Shown in pieces: positions 1 to 5,735 of a stretch of 10,693 nucleotides of DNA. Each line of letters opens with the position of its first letter. The first letter of the stretch is position 1. Position numbers and translations under genes: made by a program. The notes under the pieces are model-generated. The model was not told where the DNA came from, did no database searches, and worked only from the letters and a program-made list of their open reading frames with translations. Source of the DNA: an uncultured Clostridia bacterium (GTDB lineage Bacteria > Bacillota > Clostridia > Monoglobales > Monoglobaceae); the NCBI GenBank assembly GCA_945878965.1, contig CAMCUJ010000027.1:1-10693 (forward strand), written 5' to 3'.

Positions 1-16
1 AATTTGAAATTTTCTA

Positions 17-45
17 TTGACAAGCTGAGAGAAATGTGATATAGT
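17..45 (+). promoter_or_regulatory. Sigma-A type promoter for rplU-rpmA
   Basis: A perfect -35 box TTGACA (17-22) is followed, after exactly 17 bases, by TATAGT (40-45), five of six matches to the -10 consensus. A TG one base upstream of the -10 box (37-38) makes it an extended -10. Transcription should start near position 52, leaving a leader of about 105 bases before rplU. This is the strongest promoter in the window, as expected for ribosomal protein genes. Confidence 0.88.
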
Positions 46-51
46 GTATTG

Positions 52-156
52 GTAACCGCACAAGAACGGTTTTAATTTTACATAAGTAAAATATGAAATA
101 TCTAAGTTTAGGTATACCGGAATTGGCGAGTCTTGGGTAATAGGAGGAAAAAACGA
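52..156 (+). ncRNA. Putative structured leader of rplU (L21-leader-like)
   Basis: The untranslated stretch between the promoter and rplU can fold into consecutive hairpins: AACCG (54-58) with CGGTT (67-71), ATTTTAC (75-81) with GTAAAAT (86-92) around an ATAA loop, and short palindromes CTAAGTTTAG (102-111) and GGTATACC (111-118). Firmicute rplU transcripts are known to carry a conserved L21 leader thought to mediate feedback by the protein. Position and size fit that family, but I recognise it by context, not by matching its consensus. It contains no reading frame of note. Confidence 0.5.
142..147 (+). promoter_or_regulatory. Ribosome binding site fixing the rplU start
   Basis: A perfect AGGAGG lies 9 bases before the ATG at 157. 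An in-frame TTG at 133 lies upstream of this site and would translate through it, so 157 is the start. Confidence 0.9.
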
Positions 157-468
157 ATGTACGCAGTTATTGAAACAGGCGGAAAGCAGTACAAGGTTCA
201 GGAAGGCGATGTAATATACGTTGAGAAGCTTGATGCTGAAGCAGGTGCAAATGTAGCAATTGACAAGGTTTTGGTTGTTGCAGGAAACGATGATATTAAG
301 GTTGGTGCTCCATACGTTGAGAATGCTACTGTTGATACAGAGGTATTAAAGAACGGCAAGAGCAAGAAGATCGTTGTTTACAAGTATAAGCCAAAGAAGG
401 GTTATCACAAGAAGCAGGGTCACAGACAGCCTTACACAAAGCTTGAAATTAAGAAGATTAATGCGTAA
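157..468 (+). CDS. rplU: 50S ribosomal protein L21
   Basis: This encodes L21, a 23S-rRNA-binding protein of the large ribosomal subunit. The 103-residue product has the usual family length. It opens with the characteristic [14 protein letters not shown] and ends with the basic signature [18 protein letters not shown], which contacts rRNA. The start at 157 is chosen because a perfect AGGAGG sits 9 bases upstream and because the alternative TTG at 133 would add eight residues (MGNRRKKR) not seen in the family. It is the first gene of a two-gene unit with rpmA, 50 bases downstream. In most Firmicutes the gene for the L27-processing protease Prp (YsxB) lies between them; there is no room for it here. 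Confidence 0.97.
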   Translation: MYAVIETGGKQYKVQEGDVIYVEKLDAEAGANVAIDKVLVVAGNDDIKVGAPYVENATVDTEVLKNGKSKKIVVYKYKPKKGYHKKQGHRQPYTKLEIKKINA

Positions 469-503
469 TTTAATGCATTGACTTTTCCATATTGATTGAT
501 AAG

Positions 504-511
504 AGAGGTGA
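504..511 (+). promoter_or_regulatory. Ribosome binding site fixing the rpmA start
   Basis: AGAGGTGA ends 7 bases before the ATG at 519. It falls inside the only possible upstream extension (in-frame TTG at 492), which argues that L27 really begins at 519 without an N-terminal extension. Confidence 0.8.
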
Positions 512-518
512 ATTTAAA

Positions 519-779
519 ATGGCTCATAAGAAAGGTGTCGGCAGTACCAAAAACGGAAGAGATTCAGAGTCTAAGCGACTTGGCGTCAAGAAAGGCGACG
601 GTCAGCACGTTTTAGCAGGAAATATTTTGGTTAGACAGCGTGGAACAAAAATTCATCCGGGCATTAACGTTGGTAAGGGCAGTGATGATACATTATTCGC
701 TCTTGTAAACGGAAGTGTTAAGTTTGAACGTAAGGGCAAGAGTAAGAAACAGGTTTCTGTTTACGAAATCGCTCAGTAA
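519..779 (+). CDS. rpmA: 50S ribosomal protein L27, form without N-terminal extension
   Basis: L27 is a 50S protein whose flexible N-terminus reaches the peptidyl-transferase centre. The 86-residue product starts [20 protein letters not shown] and continues through the conserved [18 protein letters not shown], which identifies the family clearly. Most Firmicute L27 proteins begin with a short extension of the type MLxxxLQxFAxKKG, which the protease Prp removes. Here the gene begins at the mature residue after an initiator Met, as in E. coli. The upstream in-frame codons (492-518, TTG start, residues MIDKRGEFK) lack the LQxFF-like cleavage motif and contain the ribosome binding site, so they are not a hidden extension. 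A strong terminator follows directly. Confidence 0.96.
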   Translation: MAHKKGVGSTKNGRDSESKRLGVKKGDGQHVLAGNILVRQRGTKIHPGINVGKGSDDTLFALVNGSVKFERKGKSKKQVSVYEIAQ

Positions 780-793
780 TTTTTGTTGAGTGC

Positions 794-822
794 AGGTGTA
801 CGCTTGAGCGTACACCTTTTTT
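794..822 (+). terminator. Intrinsic terminator after rpmA
   Basis: A perfect 10-bp stem (AGGTGTACGC at 794-803 with GCGTACACCT at 808-817) closes a TTGA loop and runs into six T residues (817-822). It lies 14 bases past the rpmA stop and should end the rplU-rpmA transcript efficiently, which separates it from obgE. Confidence 0.93.
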
Positions 823-893
823 CATAACAGGCAAACTCTTTTTAAAAATTTGTATTAATAATTCAATAAGGCGCAGAGCGCCGTTATTCAACG

Positions 894-926
894 TTTTCGG
901 TGGGAAAAAGGTACTCCCACCGAAAA
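894..926. repeat. 12-bp perfect hairpin inside the inverted-repeat element
   Basis: TTTTCGGTGGGA (894-905) pairs perfectly with TCCCACCGAAAA (915-926) around a 9-base loop. On the + strand the stem ends in a run of A; on the - strand it ends in TTTT, so a transcript coming from the obgE side would see a weak terminator-like shape. Confidence 0.7.
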
Positions 927-971
927 AATCAAGTGGAATCCACCGCCTAAGATACGGGGGACATCTTGATT
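927..971. repeat. Imperfect two-part hairpin inside the inverted-repeat element
   Basis: AATCAAG (927-933) pairs with CTTGATT (965-971). Further in, CCACCG (940-945) pairs with CGGGGG (955-960) with one A-G mismatch and a 9-base loop, leaving an internal loop between the two helices. It abuts the preceding hairpin with no linker. Confidence 0.55.
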
Positions 972-1063
972 TAGTTATATATTGTGCCTAAGGCACATCA
1001 CCTTGCAATATTAATATGTAATTATTAATACAAATTTAAATGTAAATTGAAAGGTTTGATAAT

Positions 1064-2335
1064 ATGTTTACAGATATAGCAAAAATATTTATAAAAGCCG
1101 GTGACGGCGGAAACGGCGCAGTAACATTTCACCGTGAGAAATACGTTGCGGCAGGAGGTCCTGACGGCGGTGACGGCGGCAGGGGCGGAAACGTTGTTTT
1201 AATTGCCGATAAAAACATAAATACGCTTATGGATTTCAGATATAAAAAGAAATATGCCGCTGAAAACGGCGGAAACGGTATGGATTCAAGACGAAGCGGA
1301 AAGAACGGTGCAGACCTCAAAATCAGAGTTCCGCAGGGAACACTTGTCCGTGACATTGAAACAGGAAAAGCAATTTGCGATTTGAAGGATGACGGCGAAG
1401 AATTCGTAATAGCCAAAGGCGGCAGCGGCGGCTGGGGAAATTCGCATTTTGCAACCTCAACAAGACAAACTCCGAAATTTGCAAAGTCGGGTATGCCCGG
1501 CGATGAGCGTGAAATTTCACTTGAGCTTAAGCTTATTGCAGATGTCGGACTTTTGGGATTTCCGAATGTGGGTAAATCAACATTCTTATCAATAGTAAGC
1601 GATGCAAGACCTAAGATTGCAAATTATCATTTTACAACACTTATACCAAATCTCGGTGTTGTGGATATGAAGGACGGAAGCTTTGTAATTGCGGATATTC
1701 CGGGAATTATTGAGGGAGCACACGAAGGAGTCGGTCTTGGACACGCATTTTTAAGACACGTTGAAAGAACTAAGCTTCTGCTTCATATAGTTGATGTTTC
1801 GGGAGTTGAAGGAAGAAACCCGATTGAGGACTTAAAAACAATTAATAATGAGCTTAAGCTTTACAGTCCAAAGCTTGCAGAGAAACGTCAAATTGTTCTT
1901 GCAAATAAGAGTGATATTCCGACCTTTGATGACAATTTTGAGGAATTCAAAATGGAAGCCGAAGAAATGGGTTATACTGTTTTTAAGATTTCTGCCGCAA
2001 CAAAGCAGGGAATTGACGAGGTTTTAAATTATACCTATGAACAGCTTTCAAAGATTCCGAAGGAGGAATTTGAAGAGGAGTATGAGTTTTTAAATCTTGA
2101 TGAGGTAAGACGAGATGATACACTAACCGTTACAGTCGAGGACGGTGTATATATTGTTGAGGGTCTGCCGGTACGAAAAATTGTCGGTTCAACTAATTTT
2201 GATGACTATGAGTCACTGCAGTATTTCCAAAGAGCATTAAGAAAGTGCGGCGTTATAGATATGCTTGAAGAAAAGGGAATAAATGAGGGCGATGCCGTAA
2301 GTATGTACGGTGTTGAATTTGATTATGTGAGATGA
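1064..2335 (+). CDS. obgE: GTPase Obg (ObgE/CgtA)
   Basis: Obg is an essential GTPase that binds the 50S subunit during late assembly and links ribosome status to stringent and stress responses. The 423-residue protein has the full three-domain layout. A glycine-rich Obg fold (about 1-158) has repeated GGxGG stretches such as GGPDGGDGGRGGN. The G domain carries G1 GFPNVGKST (165-173), a G2 region HFTTLIPNLG, G3 DIPG (211-214), G4 NKSD (281-284) and G5 SAA (310-312). The C-terminal OCT domain (about 345-423) ends VSMYGVEFDYVR. The ATG at 1064 has an AAAGG site 8-9 bases upstream. In Firmicutes obg typically follows rpmA, as here. An upstream terminator separates the two genes, and I find no convincing promoter in between, so the source of obgE transcription is unclear. 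Confidence 0.98.
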   Translation: MFTDIAKIFIKAGDGGNGAVTFHREKYVAAGGPDGGDGGRGGNVVLIADKNINTLMDFRYKKKYAAENGGNGMDSRRSGKNGADLKIRVPQGTLVRDIETGKAICDLKDDGEEFVIAKGGSGGWGNSHFATSTRQTPKFAKSGMPGDEREISLELKLIADVGLLGFPNVGKSTFLSIVSDARPKIANYHFTTLIPNLGVVDMKDGSFVIADIPGIIEGAHEGVGLGHAFLRHVERTKLLLHIVDVSGVEGRNPIEDLKTINNELKLYSPKLAEKRQIVLANKSDIPTFDDNFEEFKMEAEEMGYTVFKISAATKQGIDEVLNYTYEQLSKIPKEEFEEEYEFLNLDEVRRDDTLTVTVEDGVYIVEGLPVRKIVGSTNFDDYESLQYFQRALRKCGVIDMLEEKGINEGDAVSMYGVEFDYVR

Positions 2336-2392
2336 TTTTGCGTAATAATCTAAAAATAAAATTAAAAAGTTAAAAAAATTTAGAAAAAAGAC

Positions 2393-2421
2393 TTGAAAAA
2401 TAAAAAAATATATGGTATACT
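2393..2421 (+). promoter_or_regulatory. Sigma-A type promoter for rplS
   Basis: TTGAAA (2393-2398) and a 17-base spacer lead to TATACT (2416-2421), with an extended -10 TG at 2413-2414. The preceding stretch from about 2350 is very A-rich, resembling an UP element. Transcription should start near 2428 and probably serves rplS and the genes after it. Confidence 0.87.
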
Positions 2422-2427
2422 ATATGA

Positions 2428-2493
2428 GTTAATGGGGCAGTCCTCTGTAAAGAAAAGCTTTGCACGAATGTCTACGAAGAAAGGATGTATAAA
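2428..2493 (+). ncRNA. Putative structured leader of rplS (L19-leader-like)
   Basis: The roughly 65-base leader contains a 7-bp stem TGTAAAG (2446-2452) with CTTTGCA (2458-2464, one G-U pair), preceded by a GGGGCAGTCC segment (2434-2443) and followed by a purine-rich stretch with the ribosome binding site. A conserved L19 leader is known upstream of rplS in Firmicutes. I assign this by position and a plausible fold, not by a consensus match. Confidence 0.45.
2479..2485 (+). promoter_or_regulatory. Ribosome binding site fixing the rplS start
   Basis: GAAAGGA overlaps an in-frame ATG at 2485 and lies 8 bases before the ATG at 2494. The overlap rules out 2485 as initiator and selects 2494. Confidence 0.8.
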
Positions 2494-2835
2494 ATGAATA
2501 TTTTAGAGCAAATCACACAGGAACAGATCAGAACAGATTTACCACAGTTTAACATTGGTGATACAATTCGTATCTATGTTAAGGTTAAAGAGGGTAACAG
2601 AGAAAGAGTTCAGATGTTCGAGGGTACTGTAATCAAGAAGAACCACGGCGGAATTCAGGAAACATTTACAGCAAGACGTATTTCATACGGCGTTGGTGTT
2701 GAAAGAACATTCCCTATCAACTCACCAAAGATTGAGAAGATTGAAGTTACAAGACGCGGTAAAGTTAGACGTGCTAAGCTTTATTATCTTCGTGACAGAG
2801 TTGGTAAGGCTGCTAAGGTTAAAGAGAAGATCTAA
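2494..2835 (+). CDS. rplS: 50S ribosomal protein L19
   Basis: L19 lies at the 30S-50S interface of the ribosome. The 113-residue product has the family's usual size and its motifs: an N-terminal helix [19 protein letters not shown], then [25 protein letters not shown], the conserved [17 protein letters not shown] and the basic tail [23 protein letters not shown]. The start at 2494 gives a sensible 8-base spacing from the Shine-Dalgarno; the ATG three codons upstream overlaps that site. Many bacteria place rplS after rpsP-rimM-trmD. Here it has its own strong promoter directly after obgE and heads the lepB-rbgA-rnhB-yraN cluster. Confidence 0.97.
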   Translation: MNILEQITQEQIRTDLPQFNIGDTIRIYVKVKEGNRERVQMFEGTVIKKNHGGIQETFTARRISYGVGVERTFPINSPKIEKIEVTRRGKVRRAKLYYLRDRVGKAAKVKEKI

Positions 2836-2845
2836 TAAATATTCG

Positions 2846-2872
2846 GGTGATGGTTATTTAATAGCCATCACC
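2846..2872 (+). terminator. Terminator-like hairpin between rplS and lepB
   Basis: GGTGATGGTTAT (2846-2857) pairs with ATAGCCATCACC (2861-2872), giving 12 pairs including one G-U, with a 3-base loop. The T-run (2880-2884) starts 7 bases after the stem, too far for an ideal intrinsic terminator. It may instead act as a partial terminator or an RNA-end stabiliser, lowering lepB expression relative to rplS. Confidence 0.5.
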
Positions 2873-2936
2873 ATGTTCATTTTTAGCTGTTTTGATAATT
2901 GAAAATGAAACTAAGTATAGATAGGAGTATGATAAT

Positions 2937-3515
2937 ATGTTTGGATTAACAGGCTGGAAAAAAGAAGTACTTGACTGGATTTTGACTATTGGCTGTGCAA
3001 TAATTATAGCTTTTGGTTTAAGAACCTATGTACTTACATTAGTTAATGTGCAGGGCACCTCAATGGAGCCTACACTTTCAAATTCCGATAAATTATATAT
3101 AAATAAGCTTATGTATAAACCAGAGCGCGGTGATATTATAGTATTTACACCGGCATCCGATCCTGACAGACCGTATATAAAGAGAGTAATTGCACTTGAG
3201 GGCGATACAGTATACATTGATTTTGAAACTTCAGAGGTTTATGTAAACGGAGAAGTTATTGATGAACCATATATAAAGGAGCCTACAAAATTAATAGGTT
3301 CATATATTTCACAGCTTATGCTTTCGGGACATTACAGTAAGGATGAGCCTATAGTTATAGAAAAGGGCATGGTATTTGCAATGGGAGATAACCGAAATAA
3401 CAGTAAGGACAGCCGTGAAATAGGTCAGGTTCCTCTTGAAGAAATTGCCGGCGGCGTATGCTTTAGATTCTGGCCGTTTTCGGAATTCGGAGCAATTCCC
3501 GACGGAACGGAATAA
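2937..3515 (+). CDS. lepB: Signal peptidase I
   Basis: This membrane-anchored serine protease cleaves signal peptides from proteins exported by Sec or Tat, on the outer face of the membrane. The 192-residue protein has one N-terminal membrane segment (about 14-36). The catalytic serine is S42 in QGTSMEPTL, the general-base lysine is K82 in YIKRVIALEGD, and the conserved box MGDNRNNSKDSR occupies 149-160. One membrane span and a short length are typical of the Gram-positive Sip/SPase I type. The ATG at 2937 has AGGAG 9 bases upstream. It lies between rplS and rbgA, an arrangement common in Clostridia, and is probably transcribed from the rplS promoter subject to the intervening hairpin. Confidence 0.96.
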   Translation: MFGLTGWKKEVLDWILTIGCAIIIAFGLRTYVLTLVNVQGTSMEPTLSNSDKLYINKLMYKPERGDIIVFTPASDPDRPYIKRVIALEGDTVYIDFETSEVYVNGEVIDEPYIKEPTKLIGSYISQLMLSGHYSKDEPIVIEKGMVFAMGDNRNNSKDSREIGQVPLEEIAGGVCFRFWPFSEFGAIPDGTE

Positions 3516-3552
3516 TAGGCTGTAATTAATTTTTTAGGAGGCAATAATAATT

Positions 3553-4407
3553 ATGACACTGCAATGGTTTCCGGGTCATATGGCTAAGACCCGAAGACTT
3601 ATAAAAGAAAATTTGAAGCTTGTTGATGTAGTTGTAGAGCTTGTTGATGCACGTCTGCCTTTATCATCGAGAAATCCCGAAATAGACCACGTTGTAGGAA
3701 ATAAACCGAGAGTTTTAGTGCTTAATAAAAGCGATATTGCAGACAGCGAGTCAAATAAAAAGTGGCTTAATTACTTTGAAAGTAAAGGTATAGCTACAGT
3801 TTTAGCCGATAGCTTATCGGGCAAAGGCGTTAAATTTCTTGATAAAGCGATAGAGAGAGTTCTTGCCGATAAGATTTCAAGAGAGGCTCAGAAGGGAATA
3901 CAGCGGCATGCAGTTAAAATGATGGTTGTCGGTATTCCGAATGTAGGTAAATCTTCGTTTATAAACAGGCTTTCGGGCAGAGCGGCGGCAAAGACGGGTG
4001 ACAGACCGGGAATTACAACAGCAAAGCAATGGATAAGAATTTCCGGAAAATATGAGCTTCTTGATACTCCGGGAATTTTGTGGCCAAAGTTTGAGGATCA
4101 GGAGGCGGCAAAGCGTATTGCCTATACCGGCGGTATTAAAGATGAGATTATGAATGTTGAGGAGCTTTGCTGTAATCTGCTTGAATTTTTAAGAGATGAA
4201 TACACAGACTGCCTTAAAACCCGTTATAAGCTTACAGAAGATATTTCAGAGGTTTTGGGCTATGAACTCCTTGAAGCTATAGGAAGAAAAAGAGGCTGCG
4301 TTGTGTCGGGCGGCGAGATTGATACTTTCCGTGCGGCAAATCTTATTCTTGATGACTTCAGAGCGGCACGAATAGGAAAGATTACTCTTGAAAATCCTGA
4401 ATTTTAA
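3553..4407 (+). CDS. rbgA: Ribosome biogenesis GTPase RbgA (YlqF)
   Basis: RbgA is a circularly permuted GTPase needed for a late step of 50S assembly in Firmicutes, where it promotes incorporation of late large-subunit proteins. The family N-terminus MTLQWFPGHMAKTRR is present. The permuted order is clear: G4 NKSD (58-61) comes before G1 GIPNVGKSS (127-135), followed by G2 around PGITT and G3 DTPG (171-174). The C-terminal helical RNA-binding domain follows, to residue 284, matching the usual length of about 280-290. AGGAGG (3536-3541) precedes the ATG by 11 bases. The gene starts 37 bases after lepB and is presumably in its operon. rnhB, normally the next gene within a few bases, is pushed 310 bases away by an inserted repeat. 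Confidence 0.97.
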   Translation: MTLQWFPGHMAKTRRLIKENLKLVDVVVELVDARLPLSSRNPEIDHVVGNKPRVLVLNKSDIADSESNKKWLNYFESKGIATVLADSLSGKGVKFLDKAIERVLADKISREAQKGIQRHAVKMMVVGIPNVGKSSFINRLSGRAAAKTGDRPGITTAKQWIRISGKYELLDTPGILWPKFEDQEAAKRIAYTGGIKDEIMNVEELCCNLLEFLRDEYTDCLKTRYKLTEDISEVLGYELLEAIGRKRGCVVSGGEIDTFRAANLILDDFRAARIGKITLENPEF

Positions 4408-4478
4408 TGACCGATATTCAATGTTTGATATACAATTAGGGGAATGACGCATTGAGATTTATTATTGTGTAAAATTAC

Positions 4479-4653
4479 AATAGACTTCCTCTTGAGGGGA
4501 AGCTGTCAGCGAGCAGAATTTGAGATGACTGATGAGGTGTAATAATAAAAATAGAATAGACTGCTTTTAATTGATGTATTGACCTGCATAATACCTCATT
4601 CGTCATTTTCTCTTATAAGGAAATGCTACCTTCCCTCAAGGGGAAGGCTTATT
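4479..4653. mobile_element. Degenerate MITE-like palindromic repeat
   Basis: The two ends are imperfect inverted copies. CTTCCTCTTGAGGGGAAG (4485-4502) forms a 7-bp hairpin. The far end CCTTCCCTCAAGGGGAAGG (4629-4647) forms another 7-bp hairpin. Flanking AATAG/CTTATT (left and right) extends the symmetry. Further in, ATGACTGATGAGGTG (4526-4540) faces the complementary TACCTCATTCGTCAT (4592-4606). The terminal palindrome with an inner GATGAGGT/ACCTCAT pair is, from memory, typical of short dispersed repeats in gut Clostridia. No transposase is present, so it would be non-autonomous. The centre has drifted, which suggests an old insertion. The same palindrome recurs at 10344-10370. Confidence 0.65.
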
Positions 4654-4698
4654 TTATATAATATTACTTTAATGTGACATCTGTTTTTAATACTTGCT

Positions 4699-4705
4699 AA
4701 AGGAG
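4699..4705 (+). promoter_or_regulatory. Ribosome binding site fixing the rnhB start
   Basis: AAAGGAG lies 12 bases before the ATG at 4718. A TTG at 4694, in frame, sits just upstream of and would be translated through this site, so 4718 is preferred. The spacing is somewhat long. Confidence 0.7.
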
Positions 4706-4717
4706 AATTGTTTTATA

Positions 4718-5323
4718 ATGCTTGAGATAGAAAATTCATTATATGAAAAAGGAATAAATTATATTGCCGGAATTGATGAAGCAGGGCGAGGGCCGCTTGC
4801 AGGTCCTGTATGTGCGGCGGCAGTAATACTTCCTAAAGGAATAGTAATTGAGGGAATAAACGATTCAAAAAAGCTTTCGGAAAAAAAGCGTGAAAAGCTG
4901 TTTGATGAGATTACAGAAAAGGCTCTTGCGTATTCGGTTGAGTATATATCCTGTGATGAAATTGATGAAATAAATATCAGAAATGCAACTCATAAGGCTA
5001 TGGAGAATGCACTTAATAATTTAAAGCTAAAAGCAGAATTTGTTATAATTGACGGCAATGATAAAATTCCGTTTTCAATTCCTTATGAATATATTATAAA
5101 GGGTGACGCTAAATCTCAGACTATAGCGGCGGCGTCAATTCTTGCAAAGGTAAGCCGTGACCGCTATATGTGTAAGCTTGACGAAAAATATCCGGGATAC
5201 GGCTTTAAAAAGCATAAAGGCTACGGAACTGCCGCACATATGCAGGCAATACGAGAGATTGGCGTAAGTGATGTACATAGAAAAACCTTTATGACCGATA
5301 AGGTTTTGGGAATTAAAAAATAA
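4718..5323 (+). CDS. rnhB: Ribonuclease HII
   Basis: RNase HII cuts RNA within RNA-DNA hybrids and starts removal of ribonucleotides misincorporated in DNA. The 201-residue protein carries the family motif IAGIDEAGRGPLAGPV with the catalytic pair D20-E21, NDSKKLSEKKRE, a third acidic residue D112 in IIDGN, and D148 in the segment ILAKVSRDR, completing the DEDD metal site. The C-terminal GYGTAAHMQAIREIGVSDVHRKTF is also typical. Its stop codon overlaps the yraN start by one base (TAATG at 5321-5325), so the two are probably translationally coupled. The rbgA-rnhB order is conserved in Firmicutes, but the two genes are separated here by a repeat insertion. Confidence 0.97.
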   Translation: MLEIENSLYEKGINYIAGIDEAGRGPLAGPVCAAAVILPKGIVIEGINDSKKLSEKKREKLFDEITEKALAYSVEYISCDEIDEINIRNATHKAMENALNNLKLKAEFVIIDGNDKIPFSIPYEYIIKGDAKSQTIAAASILAKVSRDRYMCKLDEKYPGYGFKKHKGYGTAAHMQAIREIGVSDVHRKTFMTDKVLGIKK

Positions 5324-5697
5324 TGCGAGGATATAATAAACAATTCGGGGAGCTTGGCGAAAATACTGCGGTTAAATATCTTGAAAATAAGGGTTATACA
5401 ATTATTGAAACAAATTATAGTACACGATATGGGGAGCTTGATATAATATGCAAAAAAGACGGTATTCTTATAATTACAGAGGTAAAAACCCGAAGTCAGG
5501 CAAGCTTTGGAACTGCGGCAGAGTCTGTTACAAAAACGAAAATGAATAAAATTAAACGTACAACCGAAAAATATATTATTCAAAATAATATAGACTGTCC
5601 TATAAGATTTGATGTTATTGAAGTCTATGCCCGCAAATATAATGATGAAATTCTCATTGAAGAAATTAATCATATAGAGGACGCATTCTGGGTATAG
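5323..5697 (+). CDS. YraN/UPF0102 family nuclease-like protein
   Basis: This 124-residue protein belongs to the UPF0102 (YraN) family, which has a restriction-endonuclease-like fold and whose exact role is unsettled. Visible signatures are the N-terminal GELGENTAVKYLENKGYTI, the acidic motif GELDII (37-42) and EVKTR (53-57). D40, E53 and K55 together form a PD-(D/E)xK-like arrangement. RFDVIEV and a C-terminal HIEDAFWV complete the family pattern. Its length is normal. It overlaps the rnhB stop by one base, with no separate strong ribosome binding site, which suggests coupled translation. The neighbourhood with RNase HII fits a nucleic-acid-processing role, but that is inference. Confidence 0.92.
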   Translation: MRGYNKQFGELGENTAVKYLENKGYTIIETNYSTRYGELDIICKKDGILIITEVKTRSQASFGTAAESVTKTKMNKIKRTTEKYIIQNNIDCPIRFDVIEVYARKYNDEILIEEINHIEDAFWV

Positions 5698-5735
5698 AAT
5701 TAATGAATGTATAAGTTGTTTAAGGAGGCCGTGTT

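Larger units (their letters stand above)
846..1037. mobile_element. 192-bp element with 18-bp terminal inverted repeats and nested hairpins (MITE-like or structured RNA)
   Basis: The ends are perfect 18-bp inverted repeats: AAATTTGTATTAATAATT (846-863) and its exact reverse complement (1020-1037). Allowing a 2-base indel the match extends a few bases outwards, to TTTAA. Between them lie four further hairpins: 865-888 (AATAAGGCGC against GCGCC-G-TTATT), 894-926 (12 bp perfect), 927-971 (seven outer and six inner pairs with one mismatch) and 983-997 (TGTGCC/GGCACA). No reading frame is present. This fits either a small non-autonomous transposon (MITE) or a multi-branched RNA closed by the terminal stem. 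It fills most of the 284-base gap between the rpmA stop and obgE. I see no clear target-site duplication, and I do not recognise the family. Confidence 0.55.
4408..4717. other. 310-base gap between rbgA and rnhB, mostly a MITE-like repeat
   Basis: No gene is visible on either strand. The left part (4408-4478) is AT-rich, with a small TGTAA/TTACA stem at 4468-4479. The middle is the palindromic repeat described separately. The right part (4654-4717) is AT-rich and ends in the rnhB ribosome binding site. A TATAAT at 4657-4662 has no -35 partner at the proper distance, so I do not call a promoter. Confidence 0.7.

Noticed and set aside
133..156. N-terminal extension of L21 from a TTG start
   Set aside because: The AGGAGG ribosome binding site lies within it and the resulting MGNRRKKR prefix is foreign to L21.
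927..960. Possible twister-type ribozyme, prompted by CCGCCTAAG followed by GGGGG
   Set aside because: The conserved internal loops and the pseudoknot-forming segments are missing; the two strings are only a dozen bases apart with no room for the core.
1129..1416. A 95-codon open frame on the - strand with Pro/Ser/Phe-rich translation
   Set aside because: It is the shadow of the glycine-rich Obg domain; GGC/GGN repeats read backwards give proline-rich frames.
4657..4662. TATAAT upstream of rnhB as a promoter
   Set aside because: No -35 box at 16-18 bases upstream and no extended -10 TG; AT-rich DNA gives such matches by chance.
5221..5673. A 150-codon open frame on the - strand
   Set aside because: It lies entirely opposite rnhB and yraN, both clearly recognised families, and its translation is low-complexity Ile/Phe/Asn-rich, as expected for the antisense of AT-rich coding DNA.
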